From Drosophila pseudoobscura (taxonomy: Eukaryota; Arthropoda; Insecta; Diptera; Drosophilidae): DNA of 64,000 bases. Positions within the stretch are counted from its first letter, which is position 1. Each line of letters begins with the position of its first letter. The position numbers and the translations under genes were made by a program. The stretch is taken from the NCBI RefSeq assembly GCF_009870125.1, contig NC_046681.1:11049001-11113000 (forward strand), in the 5' to 3' direction. Below, one piece after another: positions 23,907-35,185 of the stretch. The notes beneath the pieces were generated by a model. That model saw nothing but the letters and a program-made list of their open reading frames with translations. It made no database searches and was not told the DNA's origin.

Positions 23907-24827
23907 ATTCATATATGTTATATATACATTGTAATTATGACCGAGAACTAATTTCATTTTCCAATCGATATAGAGCATGAAAGGGTGCTTTGAATTGCAG
24001 ATGAGTTTCGCTCATTTTCAGATTTGGTCCAACGCCAATGGGTGCAGCAGGGGATGCATAGGAGTAGATTGTTGTGCATTCGTATCTCTGCAGAAAGACC
24101 GCTTCGTTATGGATGTGGGCTGTGCATTGATTGGGGGCCGACACGCATTATAAAACTGAAGCACACACGCTTCTATATTTTTGTACTCTTGCAGAGGGTA
24201 TAATGGTTTTAATAATGCCTTAGCTCGTTTCTATTAGAGAACAATTAGCCAGGGTATTAACAGCTTCGACAGGTAGCCTTATCTGAATTATTTCTTTGAA
24301 CGAATGATTGTTCTCCTTCGCGCTTCAAAACGTCTTAATATTTAGCTATTTATCTACTGTCTAATAAATGTGCCATTTTATACATACCACTGCATTTTTA
24401 GGCTGGAAGATTCCCTTTTTTTATCGCCGAACATCGCTTGTCCGTAAATTAGTCTCAAAACCACAGTACACGCCAAGAAACGTCCTAGAAACACCGCAAT
24501 GTGCAGATTCGATTCCAGTAGCTTCCAACATTTCCAGTCTTCTGTACGCAGTCATCCTTTGGCGAATTAAGTACTTCCAGTGCAAAATACGCATATGTAC
24601 ATACGAACAATAAACTGAGAAAAATTTGCGGCTTTCCTGTTTTTTTGTACATGGAATAGTGGTAATTTGTACGAATTAGTGAGTATAATATCAGAAAAAA
24701 TACATAATATTAATAAAGATGATTACGATTGGTCGAATTCATATTTTTGTTATTAATAAGAAGGAGCAGCATTCCAGCGCTTCCAATAAATAAATACATA
24801 TGTACATGCATGCATTCCAACGGTAAA
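23907..24827. other. Non-coding stretch
   Basis: AT-rich, with no supported frame, splice pair or repeat recognised. Confidence 0.4.
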
Positions 24828-25350
24828 CTGTGTATGTGTAATGGCTGCCGAGCTTGGCCCGTTTTACAGAAAAAAAACACAAAGTAAATATTATCCTTCA
24901 TTCATATATAGTTGCGAATAGTGTGAATAATATTATGTACTATATTACATGCAGAAGGCTAATATTTTCTTCGATTTAAAAGAGTTGCCGTCCATAAAAT
25001 TGTACATATACAAATATGTACGGTAAACTGTGTCTTGTCTGTGTATCAGCTTCGGCTTCTGTTGCTGTGCGTTTTGCAGAGATAAACACATGCAAATTGC
25101 ATTCATTTCATTCCATAGCATCAACATTTGTATTATTAACAAAAAACCACTCAACTTACTTGTCAAAAATGTATTTTTTTCCATGAAACACACAGTTTTA
25201 ACTAAAATGGCGCCAAACGCAGCTTTGTTTATGATTATCAGTGTGACCGCGGTTTTATACCGTCTGACCACTAACCATACAGTATATATACTGTATATAT
25301 ACTGACCCTCTGAAAATCTACCAAAAGATACCGTAAATATACTGACGAAT
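24828..25350 (-). repeat. Left arm of a large inverted repeat bracketing the aub-type locus
   Basis: This block is the reverse complement, with scattered differences, of 35186-35678. Shared landmarks include GGCTGCCGAGCTTGGCCCGTTTTACAG, AAGGCTAATATTTTCTTCGATTTAAA, GTACGGTAAACTGT, TGCTGTGCGTTTTGCAGAG, CATTTCATTCCATAGCATCAACA, TTGACAAGTAAGTTGAG (other strand) and CAGTGTGACCGCGGTTTTATACCGTCTGAC. The left arm carries an extra ~34-base ATATATACTG-type insert near 25275-25300. No long reading frame is shared by the two arms. Confidence 0.85.
25239..25249 (-). promoter_or_regulatory. Motif 1 (M1BP-type) site in left arm
   Basis: On the minus strand the sequence reads CGGTCACACTG, matching the fly core-promoter motif YGGTCACACTR. 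The same site is present in the other arm at 35244-35254. Confidence 0.4.
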
Positions 25351-25379
25351 TATCCAAGTTCCATCAATATTCCTCGTCT

Positions 25380-25740
25380 TTGTTATTCCGTCGAATATTA
25401 CTAGCTAAATAGAACTCTCAACCTTGCCCGCACAATTTTACCCGATTAATGAATCAATTTTCTACTTGACTGGCTCATTCTTAATACTTGCTTTTATTGG
25501 ATTTTGCGTAAAAAAAGACTAGGACAAAAAAAAAAGGTTTTAGCGAAATAGGTAAAAAACAAAGAGAGGATGGTCGTTAAATTGCTCAATTTTTACATTC
25601 CGTTGAATAATGCTGGCTTACTGAAACCCACAGCCATGCCCATGAATAAATTTTCTACAAGATTGGCCAATTTTTAGTCCTTGCTTTTAATGTTTTTTGA
25701 CTAAAACAAGGTTTAAGCGACAAAGTTCAACAAAAAAACA
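25380..25740. repeat. Two diverged copies of a ~200-bp unit
   Basis: ATTCCGTCGAATATTACTAGCT at about 25384 resembles ATTCCGTTGAATAATGCTGGCT at about 25599. The following AAT(C/A)AATTTTCTAC..GA.TGGC.CAxTxTTxAxTxCTTGCTTTTA blocks correspond at 25448 and 25646. The array runs directly into the 189-bp repeat. Confidence 0.45.
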
Positions 25741-25749
25741 GTCGCAGTT

Positions 25750-26300
25750 TTGCGTGTAAGCCGTAGTACAGGCCTTCGTAAACCCTATTTACAAACCCCT
25801 AACGAATACATTTATTTCCAATTTTTCCGAGTTTTCATAGACAAAATTTCGCAGAATTATGAAGGTATGGACAAAAGGCTACCGTTTAATAGTTTATCTA
25901 TAGATTTTTACAAACGATACCTTAAAAGACGCGTAGTTAATAAACCTATACTAAACATATACAAACCCCCAGGAATAAATTTAGTTCCAACTTCTCCGAG
26001 TTTCCAAAGTCAACATTTCGCAGAATTATACCGCCAAAATGTGGCATTTGAAGGTATGGACAAAAGGCTGCCCTTTAATAATTTATCTATAGATTTTTAC
26101 AAACGATACCTTAAAAGACGCGTAGTTAATAAACCTATACTAAGCATATAAAACTCCCGAGGAATAAATTTCGTTCCAACTTCTCCGAGTTTCCAAAGTC
26201 AACATTTCGCAGAATTATACCGCCAAAATGTGGCATTTGAAGGTATGGACAAAAGGCTGCCCTTTAATAATTTATCTATATACCGTAAGTATACCGGTAG
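25750..26300 (+). repeat. 189-bp tandem repeat (63 codons per unit, open in one frame)
   Basis: GAAGGTATGGACAAAAGGCT recurs at 25861, 26050 and 26239, exactly 189 bases apart. The second and third units are nearly identical, and a degraded partial unit lies upstream from about 25750. Because 189 is a multiple of three, one frame stays open from 25750 to 26151 and repeats GMDKRLPFN(S/N)LSIDFYKRYL and HFAELYRQNVAFEGMDKRL. The third unit is cut at TTTATCTATA, where other sequence (TACCGTAAGTATACCGG) begins. It looks like a small satellite or a tandemly duplicated piece of a transposon; a real protein is unlikely. Confidence 0.8.
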
Positions 26301-26309
26301 CATTGTCCG

Positions 26310-26580
26310 ACCATATGCTTGGGCAACTCTTGTGGCCGTGAAACGTTTGAGGGCGTCCAAGATTGCAACCCTCAGATCCTTCAGCAGCTCTAGCCAGGCT
26401 GTCTTCGAGGCGAATCAAATAAATACGGCTATGTAGCACTTCTGTCGGGCCTTGTTGCGTACATCTGTCTTGTAGTAGGGAGGTTCACAGTAATCTATAC
26501 CTGTGGCAGCTAATGGAGGTGACTTCTGCACTAGATCCTTTGGTAAATCTGCCATTATCAGCCATGCGCCGATAAAATAA
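26310..26580 (-). mobile_element. Remnant of a BEL/Pao-type LTR retrotransposon (integrase region)
   Basis: On the minus strand the frame reads MADLPKDLVQKSPPLAATG, DYCEPPYYKTDVRNKARQ, KCYIAVFI, a stop, FASKTAWLELLKDL and LDALKRFTATRVA. This follows the integrase core of BEL/Pao elements, which have a 'V.P.RPF..TG.DY.GPFY' and 'KCYI.LFICF.TKA.HLEL...L....FL.ALKRF..R' pattern. The conserved Cys after LFI is a TGA stop here, and a few residues are missing, so the copy is dead. It lies between the 189-bp repeat and the 3' end of the aub-type gene. Confidence 0.65.
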
Positions 26581-26663
26581 AATAAATGGAATACAAAGTA
26601 TTTAGAGAAATCAGTTTTTAATTATATTTGTTCAACACTTAAATTACATTTTTGACAAAGCTT

Positions 26664-29600
26664 TTATAGGAAGTATAGCTGATTTTGTAACCCAGATGAT
26701 GGGGATCTATTAATACTTTCGGCTACAAGAAATGCCAATTTGTGAGCGTATTGACATACAGCAGGCACGCGACAGGTCCCAGAAAAATTATAGTACATGT
26801 GGGTCATTTTGTAGGACAACATTTGCAGTTTATCGGCACTTAGTCCTATGTTATCATGTATAACATTGTAGTTAGTTGGCGATACTGTTCCCTGACGCAC
26901 AGCTTGCGACACTAAAAAGAAGTCATACCGCTCAGGAAGCGTTATGACATCATCGACTACAGTACCAGGCACGGGATTTCGATTGTTGGTAAAGTACCGA
27001 GTATTGATGCGCTTAGCGACAACAATAAATGCCATTCGACAGCCGTCTTCTTTGCCTGCAGATTTATAAATCTCATCAAGCTTAGATTTTAAAAGCTTCA
27101 CTTCAGTGTTAACGACCTGATGAAGTTGACCATCACCCACACCATCACGGAAGAACAGAATTCTCTCTGGTAAAATACCGTGATGTTCCCGGAACGCTTT
27201 TAGGGCATATGTCATATTCATTGACATCTGTTCCGACAGCTCCTGGCCTTTCATGTGTTCGTTTACTGAAGAAAAGTAGCGGTTCGATAATTTCATGTCC
27301 ATCGTAGCCACAAGTGCACCATACGACTTGTTTTTGTTCTTCGACGAATGACACACATCAAAGCCAACAGTCATTAATCCGCGAAGAGGTAACTCTATCA
27401 TCCATGGAGCGCCCATCAGTTTGGCGTTCATCTGAATAACCACTTTTGTGGCTATGGACATGAGACCAGCTGATTTCTCTTTTCTTGGAGCAATGGTTTT
27501 CAGAGTGACCACTTGTGATGGTACTGGTCGATCAACACAAGTGCGTTTTTTAATACAGCTATACCTGTTGATGATGTAAACTAATAAGAATCCACTTTTT
27601 ACAAACTTACTTTACCCATACTTCTCTTCGTTTGGAGCCTTAAGCACTAGCATTATAATTTGCGGATCTTTCGCTACTGCATTATCGATCGATTGTGAGT
27701 ATGTCCCATTGCGATCATCGGCTATTTTATCACTGCAATGAAATACAAGACTAAATGTATTTCTATCTATAATATTATATAGTTTTAAATAATACATACT
27801 ATCGAGGCTCGGAAATAGTCATTTTCATCCCACTGGCAGCACGAATGCAGAGCTTTACAAACTCCTCAGTCTCCCGTAAATTACGCTGTGGAGTTATCAC
27901 ATACCACCTCTTAATGTCCACATGCGAGTACATTGAGTTGTTTCGGAATTCCATAGTCCAATCAGCACGGTTATCGCATACGAATCGCTTTTGATTGCCA
28001 AAAACTATTTTCTCAGGAAATAAAACGCGAGCTGGGATGTCCACCAAAGCTGTATCAAGTTCAATATTCCACGATTTTAACACATCCATGCTCTCCTTCG
28101 ACGATTGCAAGCGCTTGTTGAATGCGCGCAGGCGTTCAATACGACGGTCCGGATTCAATCTGGTAAACTCGCTCATTGCTTTCATTAATCTAATTTAAGA
28201 GTAACGAACCAATTTTGATATTAGAAATATTAACAACAAAAACTTCAAATAGAATAAAAGACATACTGAAAATTTTCTCGCATAGCATCAGTCATTCCAG
28301 TAGCTCGAGCCAATTCGGGAACTAGCATAATAAGCTGATCCGTGCCACCACGAATGTTTTTCTCGGTAGGTCGTGACACCACCAATGGCTGCTTATGGTC
28401 ACGAATTGTGATATTATATCTCTAAAAATCGAAATAGTAGAACAGTAAAATGATTTCTAAAATTAAACAAAAGATTAAATGCTATTTGCCTTAACATTGT
28501 ACACTCCAATTTTTGTTGATCGCGTTTTGATGCTCTTTTATTTAGGATCATTCTTTATGATTCAATATCTTCATGATTTTCGGTTGTAAACGGAAGAACA
28601 TTTGCGTTGCTCATACATTAATAGTGTAACAAAACTAGGTGCTCAAGGGGCGAAACTCCAGGTGCACTTAAACTTGATTTGAATGTATTTTGTGTATTTT
28701 TGTACCGATGTAATAATACCTTTATGAAAACTTACCTTTTTATAATATTCCACATACGATATATCTCCATCTTTAGTGTTAAACTTACACAAGGGGTTCA
28801 ATCCAAAGTCGACATCATCGATGCGATAGGTTTTATTGTTGTAATCAGTAAGACATATCATACCTGGGGAAGAGAATAAATGCGTAAATATATAACCATC
28901 AATAAGTTGCACCTGCTAAAAAGTATGTCTATTGCTTTAGTAAGTGTTACGACTGCAGAGTTAGTTATGTTATCCTAAGTTATCCTAAGAAACAACCTAC
29001 AGTCATACCTTGTGAGTTCCAATAGCTCGACTTAATCCTGAGCTTTTTCTAGTGATCCTATTGATACTGAGTAATAGATTGTCAGTGGCGCGATAACTCG
29101 CGGAGAATTGAGTCTTGCAGCAATCGGTGCCAGACCACGAACTATGTAAATGTTTTCGACTGCGCATTTTTAGACTTGCCTTTTCACATCTACTAATATT
29201 TTGTGTATAACAAATGCAAATACGAGTCATTAATCTAATTGGTCGCACAGGCTTATGCACAAATTTATGTATATATGCATATGTAAATATGGAAAACTCA
29301 CCCATTACTTGGCGTCGAAAAGCATCTTTAAAGTTTTCGGTATCCCGAATCGCCTCACTTAGGATGTCATACAAGGTATCCGTTCTCATTACCTTATGAA
29401 CGACCTCGGCACACAATAATATATCAGACTCGTGTTGACGAATCGATGTTTGATATCCAGGCCACAATTCCACGCGGTAATTATTAAGTTTAATCTTTAG
29501 CAGAAATTAAAACACAACATTTAAAAGCTTTTAAACATTAGCCCTTCGTTATTTTTCGTTTGTAAAGATATTTCAAACATTATAATAATAATATAATAAT

Positions 29601-32600
29601 AAGAATTGTGAAATTTGTGTGTTTCCCTGATTTGATTTTTTTTAAACTGTTCAAAAGGATCAGCTGCTGCTGCTTACGCTACTGAAAATAATTGCCGTCG
29701 CAGCAGCCAACAATGAGCCAATATTTTTAGATTAGTAATAGCAGCAGAAAAAACTTATTGCAAGTTCTCAATAACTAATAACATCTAGTTCGTTTTTTGA
29801 CCCTCAAACACTTTTAAAGTGAGAGTCAAAATAAAAAGATTTTTACCAAAGTTTCGCATCCAACCATTCCCACGCCGATTTCAGGGAAACCGGAAATATT
29901 TTAATGCGACTAAATTTATATTTCTGCGCATGGTAAGATAATAGAAACGGCAATATCTCTTTGGTATTTTTCAAAATTTTCTTCAAAATTAAATTTATAA
30001 TAATTTCTTTGCTTTTGCATCCTTTAATGCGGAGAATGTTGGTGACTTCATCATTACATTCGAGTAAAAAAACCAATGCATACGATGATGGAAAGGCATT
30101 ATGTTAGGGAGCCATTATGTTACAGCTTGGTAGGATTCGAATGCCAGTTTTTTTTTACACATAAGGTTACACATTAGGTACACATAAGATTAAGATTAAG
30201 AGGCGTTTAGATTAAGATTTTTGGTTCACATTTACATATTAGAGCAATAATACTGCTGCTGTAACAATATGAAAATCCATATAAAAATGGTATAAATATA
30301 TATTTACATGGCAAGTATATTAATTAAATTCATTTTTGTTAGTGCAAAGTTACGTACCTTCGCCTTAGCATCATAATAGTTTCGGGATACAAGCTGGAGA
30401 TTAAGACTCTCCATTGCTTTTCGAAAGACAAGATTAAGCACTTGGAATTGTTGATTGTCAGCTGCTTCAACTAAACCAACATGCTTAATTTTGATGGTAA
30501 TGTTCTCTCCTGCGTGATTTTTTGTCACTAATTCCTTAAAGTTGAACTGAGTTGTGCAGAATAAAATAGTTCCGTCGAAAATGTATCCACCCAATATGTT
30601 TTTATGTTCGTAAAGGTACCCACGACGGTAACGTGTGTTGTCGACTTCAGGTTCAAAATCAACCCGGTACTGGAAAATGGTCCAGCTTGGACGTTTTAAC
30701 AGCTTAAAATAATTGGTTTGGACATTTATTTTCGTGCCGCTAATTCCAGCTTTGGTTGTAAGTCCCTGAGGACGGGAGTGCACAACTTCAGTTATTACGC
30801 GTCGTCCACGTACAGACCCACGAGGATCGCCTAGTAAGAAAAACATTGGAAATTAAAATAATCACAAAAAGAACAAAACCAATACCTTCAATGGCTTGAG
30901 CTTCAGTATCCTTAGACTTGGGTATGATCTCCGACGTTTTTAACGCGTCTGCTGGGGGGACAGGTTTATCCGGACGAGCCTCGTTAGAAGATTGCCCCTA
31001 CAAAGCGATAAATTCGTATGTTTTTACATAAATGCATATATTCTATACCAAATAAGAGACAGAATAACATAAAATAGTTCAACAGAACAGGAGTTTTAGC
31101 TTCGTTAAAAAAGCCCAAAAAGGGTTTTTGCTCCGATGGAACACACATTTCTGGAGAGAACCAACTATAGAGCTTGAAATGAAGAACCGGCCATATAGTG
31201 TTATTAATGTATGTGTTTTTTTTATGGAAACACAGCTATGTTATCTATGGATACTTAAAAAAAAAAATTCATTTAAATATTTTTAAAAATTCGGGAAAAA
31301 AGATAGTTTTTGATTTTATCAGGACAACAAATTCAAAATTGAATTTTTCCAATTTAATTATGTCCCTCCTTGATGAATTCTTCGGTTCAAACGCCTGACT
31401 TTAAAAGGCATTGAGAATTTGTGACTGATATTGGTTGGAAAAGGTTATAAACAATAAGGAGGGCATCTCAAATTTTAAATTTGAGTTCAAAAGTCAAATA
31501 AAAACGGAGGGAACGTTGCGAGTTGCTGCTATGGCCGCAGCTCCATACTTATAGCCAATACTTAGACAGTATGACTTCCCTGCGCCAGAGGGCGATTACA
31601 TTGAACAACAAAAACTGTGTGAGAGAGGAAAAAATCGAAATTAAATGATCTTAACCAGATTCGCCTATCTGTCTCTATGATCTTGCGTTTTTGATTTTTT
31701 CGTATCTTCAAAATTGTGGATGCCACAGTTTTTCGCCCTATGTGGGGGAGGAAAGAGGCGTTGCAAAAGAAAACGTTTGAAACAAACTTGATTCAGTGTG
31801 ATATAACAGGAATCTGGGTACAAAATTTGGTTGCTCTAGATCTTAGTATCTGTGAGAACTAGGCATCAAACAAGACAGACAGACCAACATGGATCAATTG
31901 ACTCGGCTATCGAAAACGCTTCCTTTCCCACTTTCTCCACAATCCAATATCCCACTATACTCTTTTTGAGTATTTGTACATGAATGCTACATAAATGCTG
32001 TCACAGACTAGCTTTTCGATCGATCCAATTTGAACTCCATTCGCTTAGTTACATATGCATAAACCCAGCACATATGTATTAATAGGTTTGTGTTATGGTT
32101 TTAAACATGTTTAGAGACAGATATTATAACATAGCAGGCCAATAAAACCACACTAATTCTATGCAAATTTCAGCACGACGGTTATCCAAAGCGCAATTAT
32201 TCGGGATTGATCGAAGCATTGATCCAAAAGCATAAAGTGGAAATACATACATACGTACGTACATTCAGTATTTGCAAAGTTATACAAACTTGAACATCAA
32301 AGTTTTCTAAAGACACATTCAAGAATTGGTGCACCAATTAAGCTGTTCAGTAAAAAGCTGCAATATTATTCCGGTAACCATTTATATACATCACTTTTTT
32401 AACATGTTATATTATTTACAACCGATTTAATACACAAATTAAAGTGAAATTACTTAATTACTGTGAATTTGAGCTCTGTATGTTTAAAAAAACGCGATGT
32501 GCAAACTATATATCAATACTGCCTGTAAAGCATATACATACATTGTATTTAATTTAGTTTTCTTACCAACTGCAGACCCAAGCCACGGTTTGCATTGTCC

Positions 32601-32659
32601 TTTTTTGTTCCGCGCCCGCGTCCACGAGAATGCCCAGAATTTGTTGGTAAATTATTCAT
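26664..32659 (-). CDS. aub: Aubergine-type PIWI protein, full length, nine coding exons
   Basis: Coding exons (minus): 32659-32567, 30997-30886, 30830-30358, 29494-29302, 28863-28736, 28421-28267, 28189-27800, 27732-27616, 27558-26664. All junctions keep phase and give 851 residues, close to the 866 I recall for D. melanogaster Aub. Aub binds piRNAs in germline nuage and slices transposon RNA in the ping-pong cycle. The N-terminus keeps an RGRGRG box, the arginine-methylation site read by Tudor proteins. The PAZ region contains DYNNKTYRIDDVDF and YVEYYKK. The PIWI domain keeps slicer residues: D of VGFDVCHS, D of FFRDGVGDG and H of QYAHKLAF, and the protein ends at QNQLYFL. The PIWI half is very close to D. 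melanogaster Aub as I remember it, whereas the middle (about 380-560) is much more diverged. Retained introns show DNA-level copying. Exon 9 could instead start at 27564, adding two residues. Whether this is the only aub or an extra copy cannot be told from this window. Confidence 0.88.
31505..31977 (-). mobile_element. Decayed DINE-1-like copy in intron 1 of the aub-type gene
   Basis: It follows the same order as the 2.2-3.3 kb element: GAACGTTG.GAGTTGCTGC, a degraded ATACTTA.ACAGTATG end, GTGGATGCCACAG.TTTTCGCCCT.TGTGGGGG, ACAAAATTTGGTTGCTCTAG, a short GACAGACAGA run, CTCGGCTAT, and an end near TACTCTTTTTGAGTATTTG. It is about 470 bases long and has lost much of the body. Confidence 0.65.
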
Positions 32660-32735
32660 TTTCCGTTGAATAATTTCCGTCGTCCACCGTCAAAGTTTTA
32701 AAATTACCCCAGGGCTGAATACGCAAGTTTTACAC

Positions 32736-32830
32736 TTCCATTTGCTATCGATGTCAAGGTATCGTTTGCAGTTATTGCCTTTTTCAAAAATTAAATGATA
32801 CTGTGGTCATACTGTAATACTGTTCAGGAA
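32736..32830 (-). promoter_or_regulatory. Probable aub-type promoter region
   Basis: Just upstream of the ATG (32659) are a CTATCGATG site (about 32745, one base from the DREF element TATCGATA) and a TGGTCATACTG site (about 32811, close to core-promoter Motif 1). Both are typical of broadly and germline-active fly promoters. The start site itself is not defined. Confidence 0.35.
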
Positions 32831-32919
32831 CAGGTAGGAATGGAATACTTTTTTTTTGCAAATTACCTATAAATGCATATTCAAATGAAAACGGGACAGT
32901 CGTTTACATTTTAATTTAA

Positions 32920-35000
32920 AAAAGTTAAAGTTGGTGACTTCAACTTGCCAGGAACTGTTTGGTCTTCGGTAAACGAGTCTAGTACCCTAGTGCCCATGTC
33001 ACGAAATGACTTTGTTGACGGCTTGCTTGACCTGTCCCTGTCTCAAGTCAATCATGTGAAAAATTCCTCGGGTCGTTTGCTTGATCTATGCTTTGTATCG
33101 GATCCGACCATAGTGTTGTTAACCCGAGCCCTTCCGCTCACTATACCTGAAGCCGCCTACCACCCTATTTTCGAGGTGTCGCTAGATATAGCACCAGCTC
33201 TATTGGATCGGTCGACTAGACTACCTGAACGTGTCCGCTAAAGCTTAATAACCTCATTAGGGATTTTGATTGGTCCGCTTTGTACTTGTGCACTGATGTC
33301 ACAAAAGGCACACACATTTTTTACAATGCTCTTGGCACATTTTTTGATTCTTGTGTCCCGCTTTCTTGTCCGATTAGATCTGGAAAACCCACTTGGTTTA
33401 CCAAAGAGTTATCCAGTCTAAAAAACTTAAAATCAAGACTTTATAAAAAATTTCAATGATTGGGCAAATGATTTTTGCCCAGTTTTTCCAAACGACCTAT
33501 TCTGAGGAAAGCTACTCTGGTCAACCGTACCCATACGGTTTACCGATATCGAACGGCATTTTCAGTCCCTTGTTAAATGAATGTTCCCTACTTCATGATC
33601 TTCGACTAGTTAAGCCAGTGTTTTCACCGGGTCCAGACGGTGTTCCAGGTTGTGTACTCAGGTACTGCGCTGAGGCTCTGTGTGGACCTTTGCTTAAACT
33701 ATTCACCCTATCCATTGATTCCCCTTGCTTCCCCCCAATCCGGAAGGAACAGTTTATACTTCCTCTCCAAGTCTGATGCAAAAAATTATAGAGGTATAGC
33801 AAAGTTATCCGCTATTCCCAAAATGTTTGAGAAGGTTTTAACTCCGCACTTGCAACATCTCTTCAAGTCACTTATATCTACAACTCAGCATGGATTTATA
33901 AGGCGGCGATCAATCACCACGAACGTGTTAGAGTTTACCTCTTCGGCTTCTTCGGGAGTACCACAGGGCAGCCATCTAGGCCCCTTACTCTTCACACTCT
34001 TTATTAATGACTTGCCTTCAGTATTAACATACTCTCGAGTACTTATGTATGCGGATGATGTTAAACTCTGTGTCCAGTACAAGGACATTTCATTTCATTC
34101 TCGCTTGCAATCCGATCTCAATAGCTTTCTTCTCTTAAGAGAATTACCCTGGTGGATGTGTTATGTCTGTTATGTTAGACCCCAAGTTAAAGTTTTCCGA
34201 ACATATTTCTGCCATGGTAAATAAGGCAATGGGCGTGCTGGGGTTTATAAAGAGGTGGTCAAAGGAATTTGACGACCCCTATATAACAAAGACTCTTTAT
34301 ACCTCGCTTGTTCGTCCGATCTTAGAATACGGCTCCTGTGTATGGGGCCCTCAGTACAAAGTACACCAGGACCGTATGGAATCAGAACAGAAAAACTTTT
34401 TACTCTTTGCTCTGCGGGGCCTTAACTGGGATGCGGGTGTAAGACTCCCATCTTACTCTAGTAGACTACTATTAGTAAACCTCCCATCCTTAGTTAACCG
34501 TAGAAAAATGCTTGGTGTGATATTTATGCACAACTTGATCAGGGGTGACATAGACAGCCCTGATCTGTTGAGCCGCTTCACGATTCCTATTAGACTGACT
34601 AGAAACTTTATAACGTTGTTCCTTCCACTTTGTAGATCGAATTATTCCTTGCATGAACCGTTTAGGGTCTTATGCTCGGATTATAATTCCCTCTACCATA
34701 TTATATCCTCCACTAATTCTCTTCCTCTTATTAAATTACTAATCCTTACACACCTTTCTAGTAATTAGTAATTGTAGTGGTATTTGTATTTTGATTCCAT
34801 GCTTAGTTTCTTAGTAAGTTTAGTGCTAATTTTCCTCGAATGTTACGCTACGCACCGCGCGTCATGCGGCAGCGCCCCTCGGTCGGTTGGGCGGGAGGAG
34901 GGCTGCGTTTTGCCTGGGATCCGCGCGTAACAGCCTTCTGCTGGTTTCACACGGGCCACTTGACGGTGCAGCAGGGTAACCGTTTTCGGTATTTGTTGAG
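32920..35000 (+). mobile_element. 5'-truncated, disabled non-LTR (LINE) retrotransposon
   Basis: Fragments of one polyprotein follow in order but in shifting frames. First is an endonuclease end (VGDFNLPGTVW ... GRLLDLCFVSD, stop at 33241). Next is RT with QHGFIRRRSITTNVLEFT and SGVPQGSHLGPLLFTLFIND. The catalytic box YADDVK follows at about 34050. The C-terminal part (MLDPKLKFSEHISAMVNKA ... LYTSLVRPILEYGSCVWGP) runs to a stop at 34768. The RT is cut by a deletion or frameshift near 34150-34170. Tail-like sequence continues to about 35000. The YADD box and VRPILEYGS motif place it with jockey/CR1-type LINEs; I cannot fix the clade. It begins only ~260 bases from the aub-type start codon and runs the other way. 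It is inactive. Confidence 0.85.
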
Positions 35001-35185
35001 GTCCCAATTGAGCCAACGGTATACTTACGGTATATGGTATATTTTATCAAGTTCATCAATCTATTAAAGTTAATTTTTAAAGGTATATTTAAGAGGAAAG
35101 GGTATAGAAAATTACATACGCATTTATTCCAACGGATTGCATTTTTATCCTAGTCGCGGATTCACTTTCAAAAATTTCTATATCG

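Noticed and set aside
25750-26151. Treating the 133-codon repeat frame as a protein gene
   Set aside because: It is simply the 189-bp tandem repeat read in its open frame; no ATG context or homologue.
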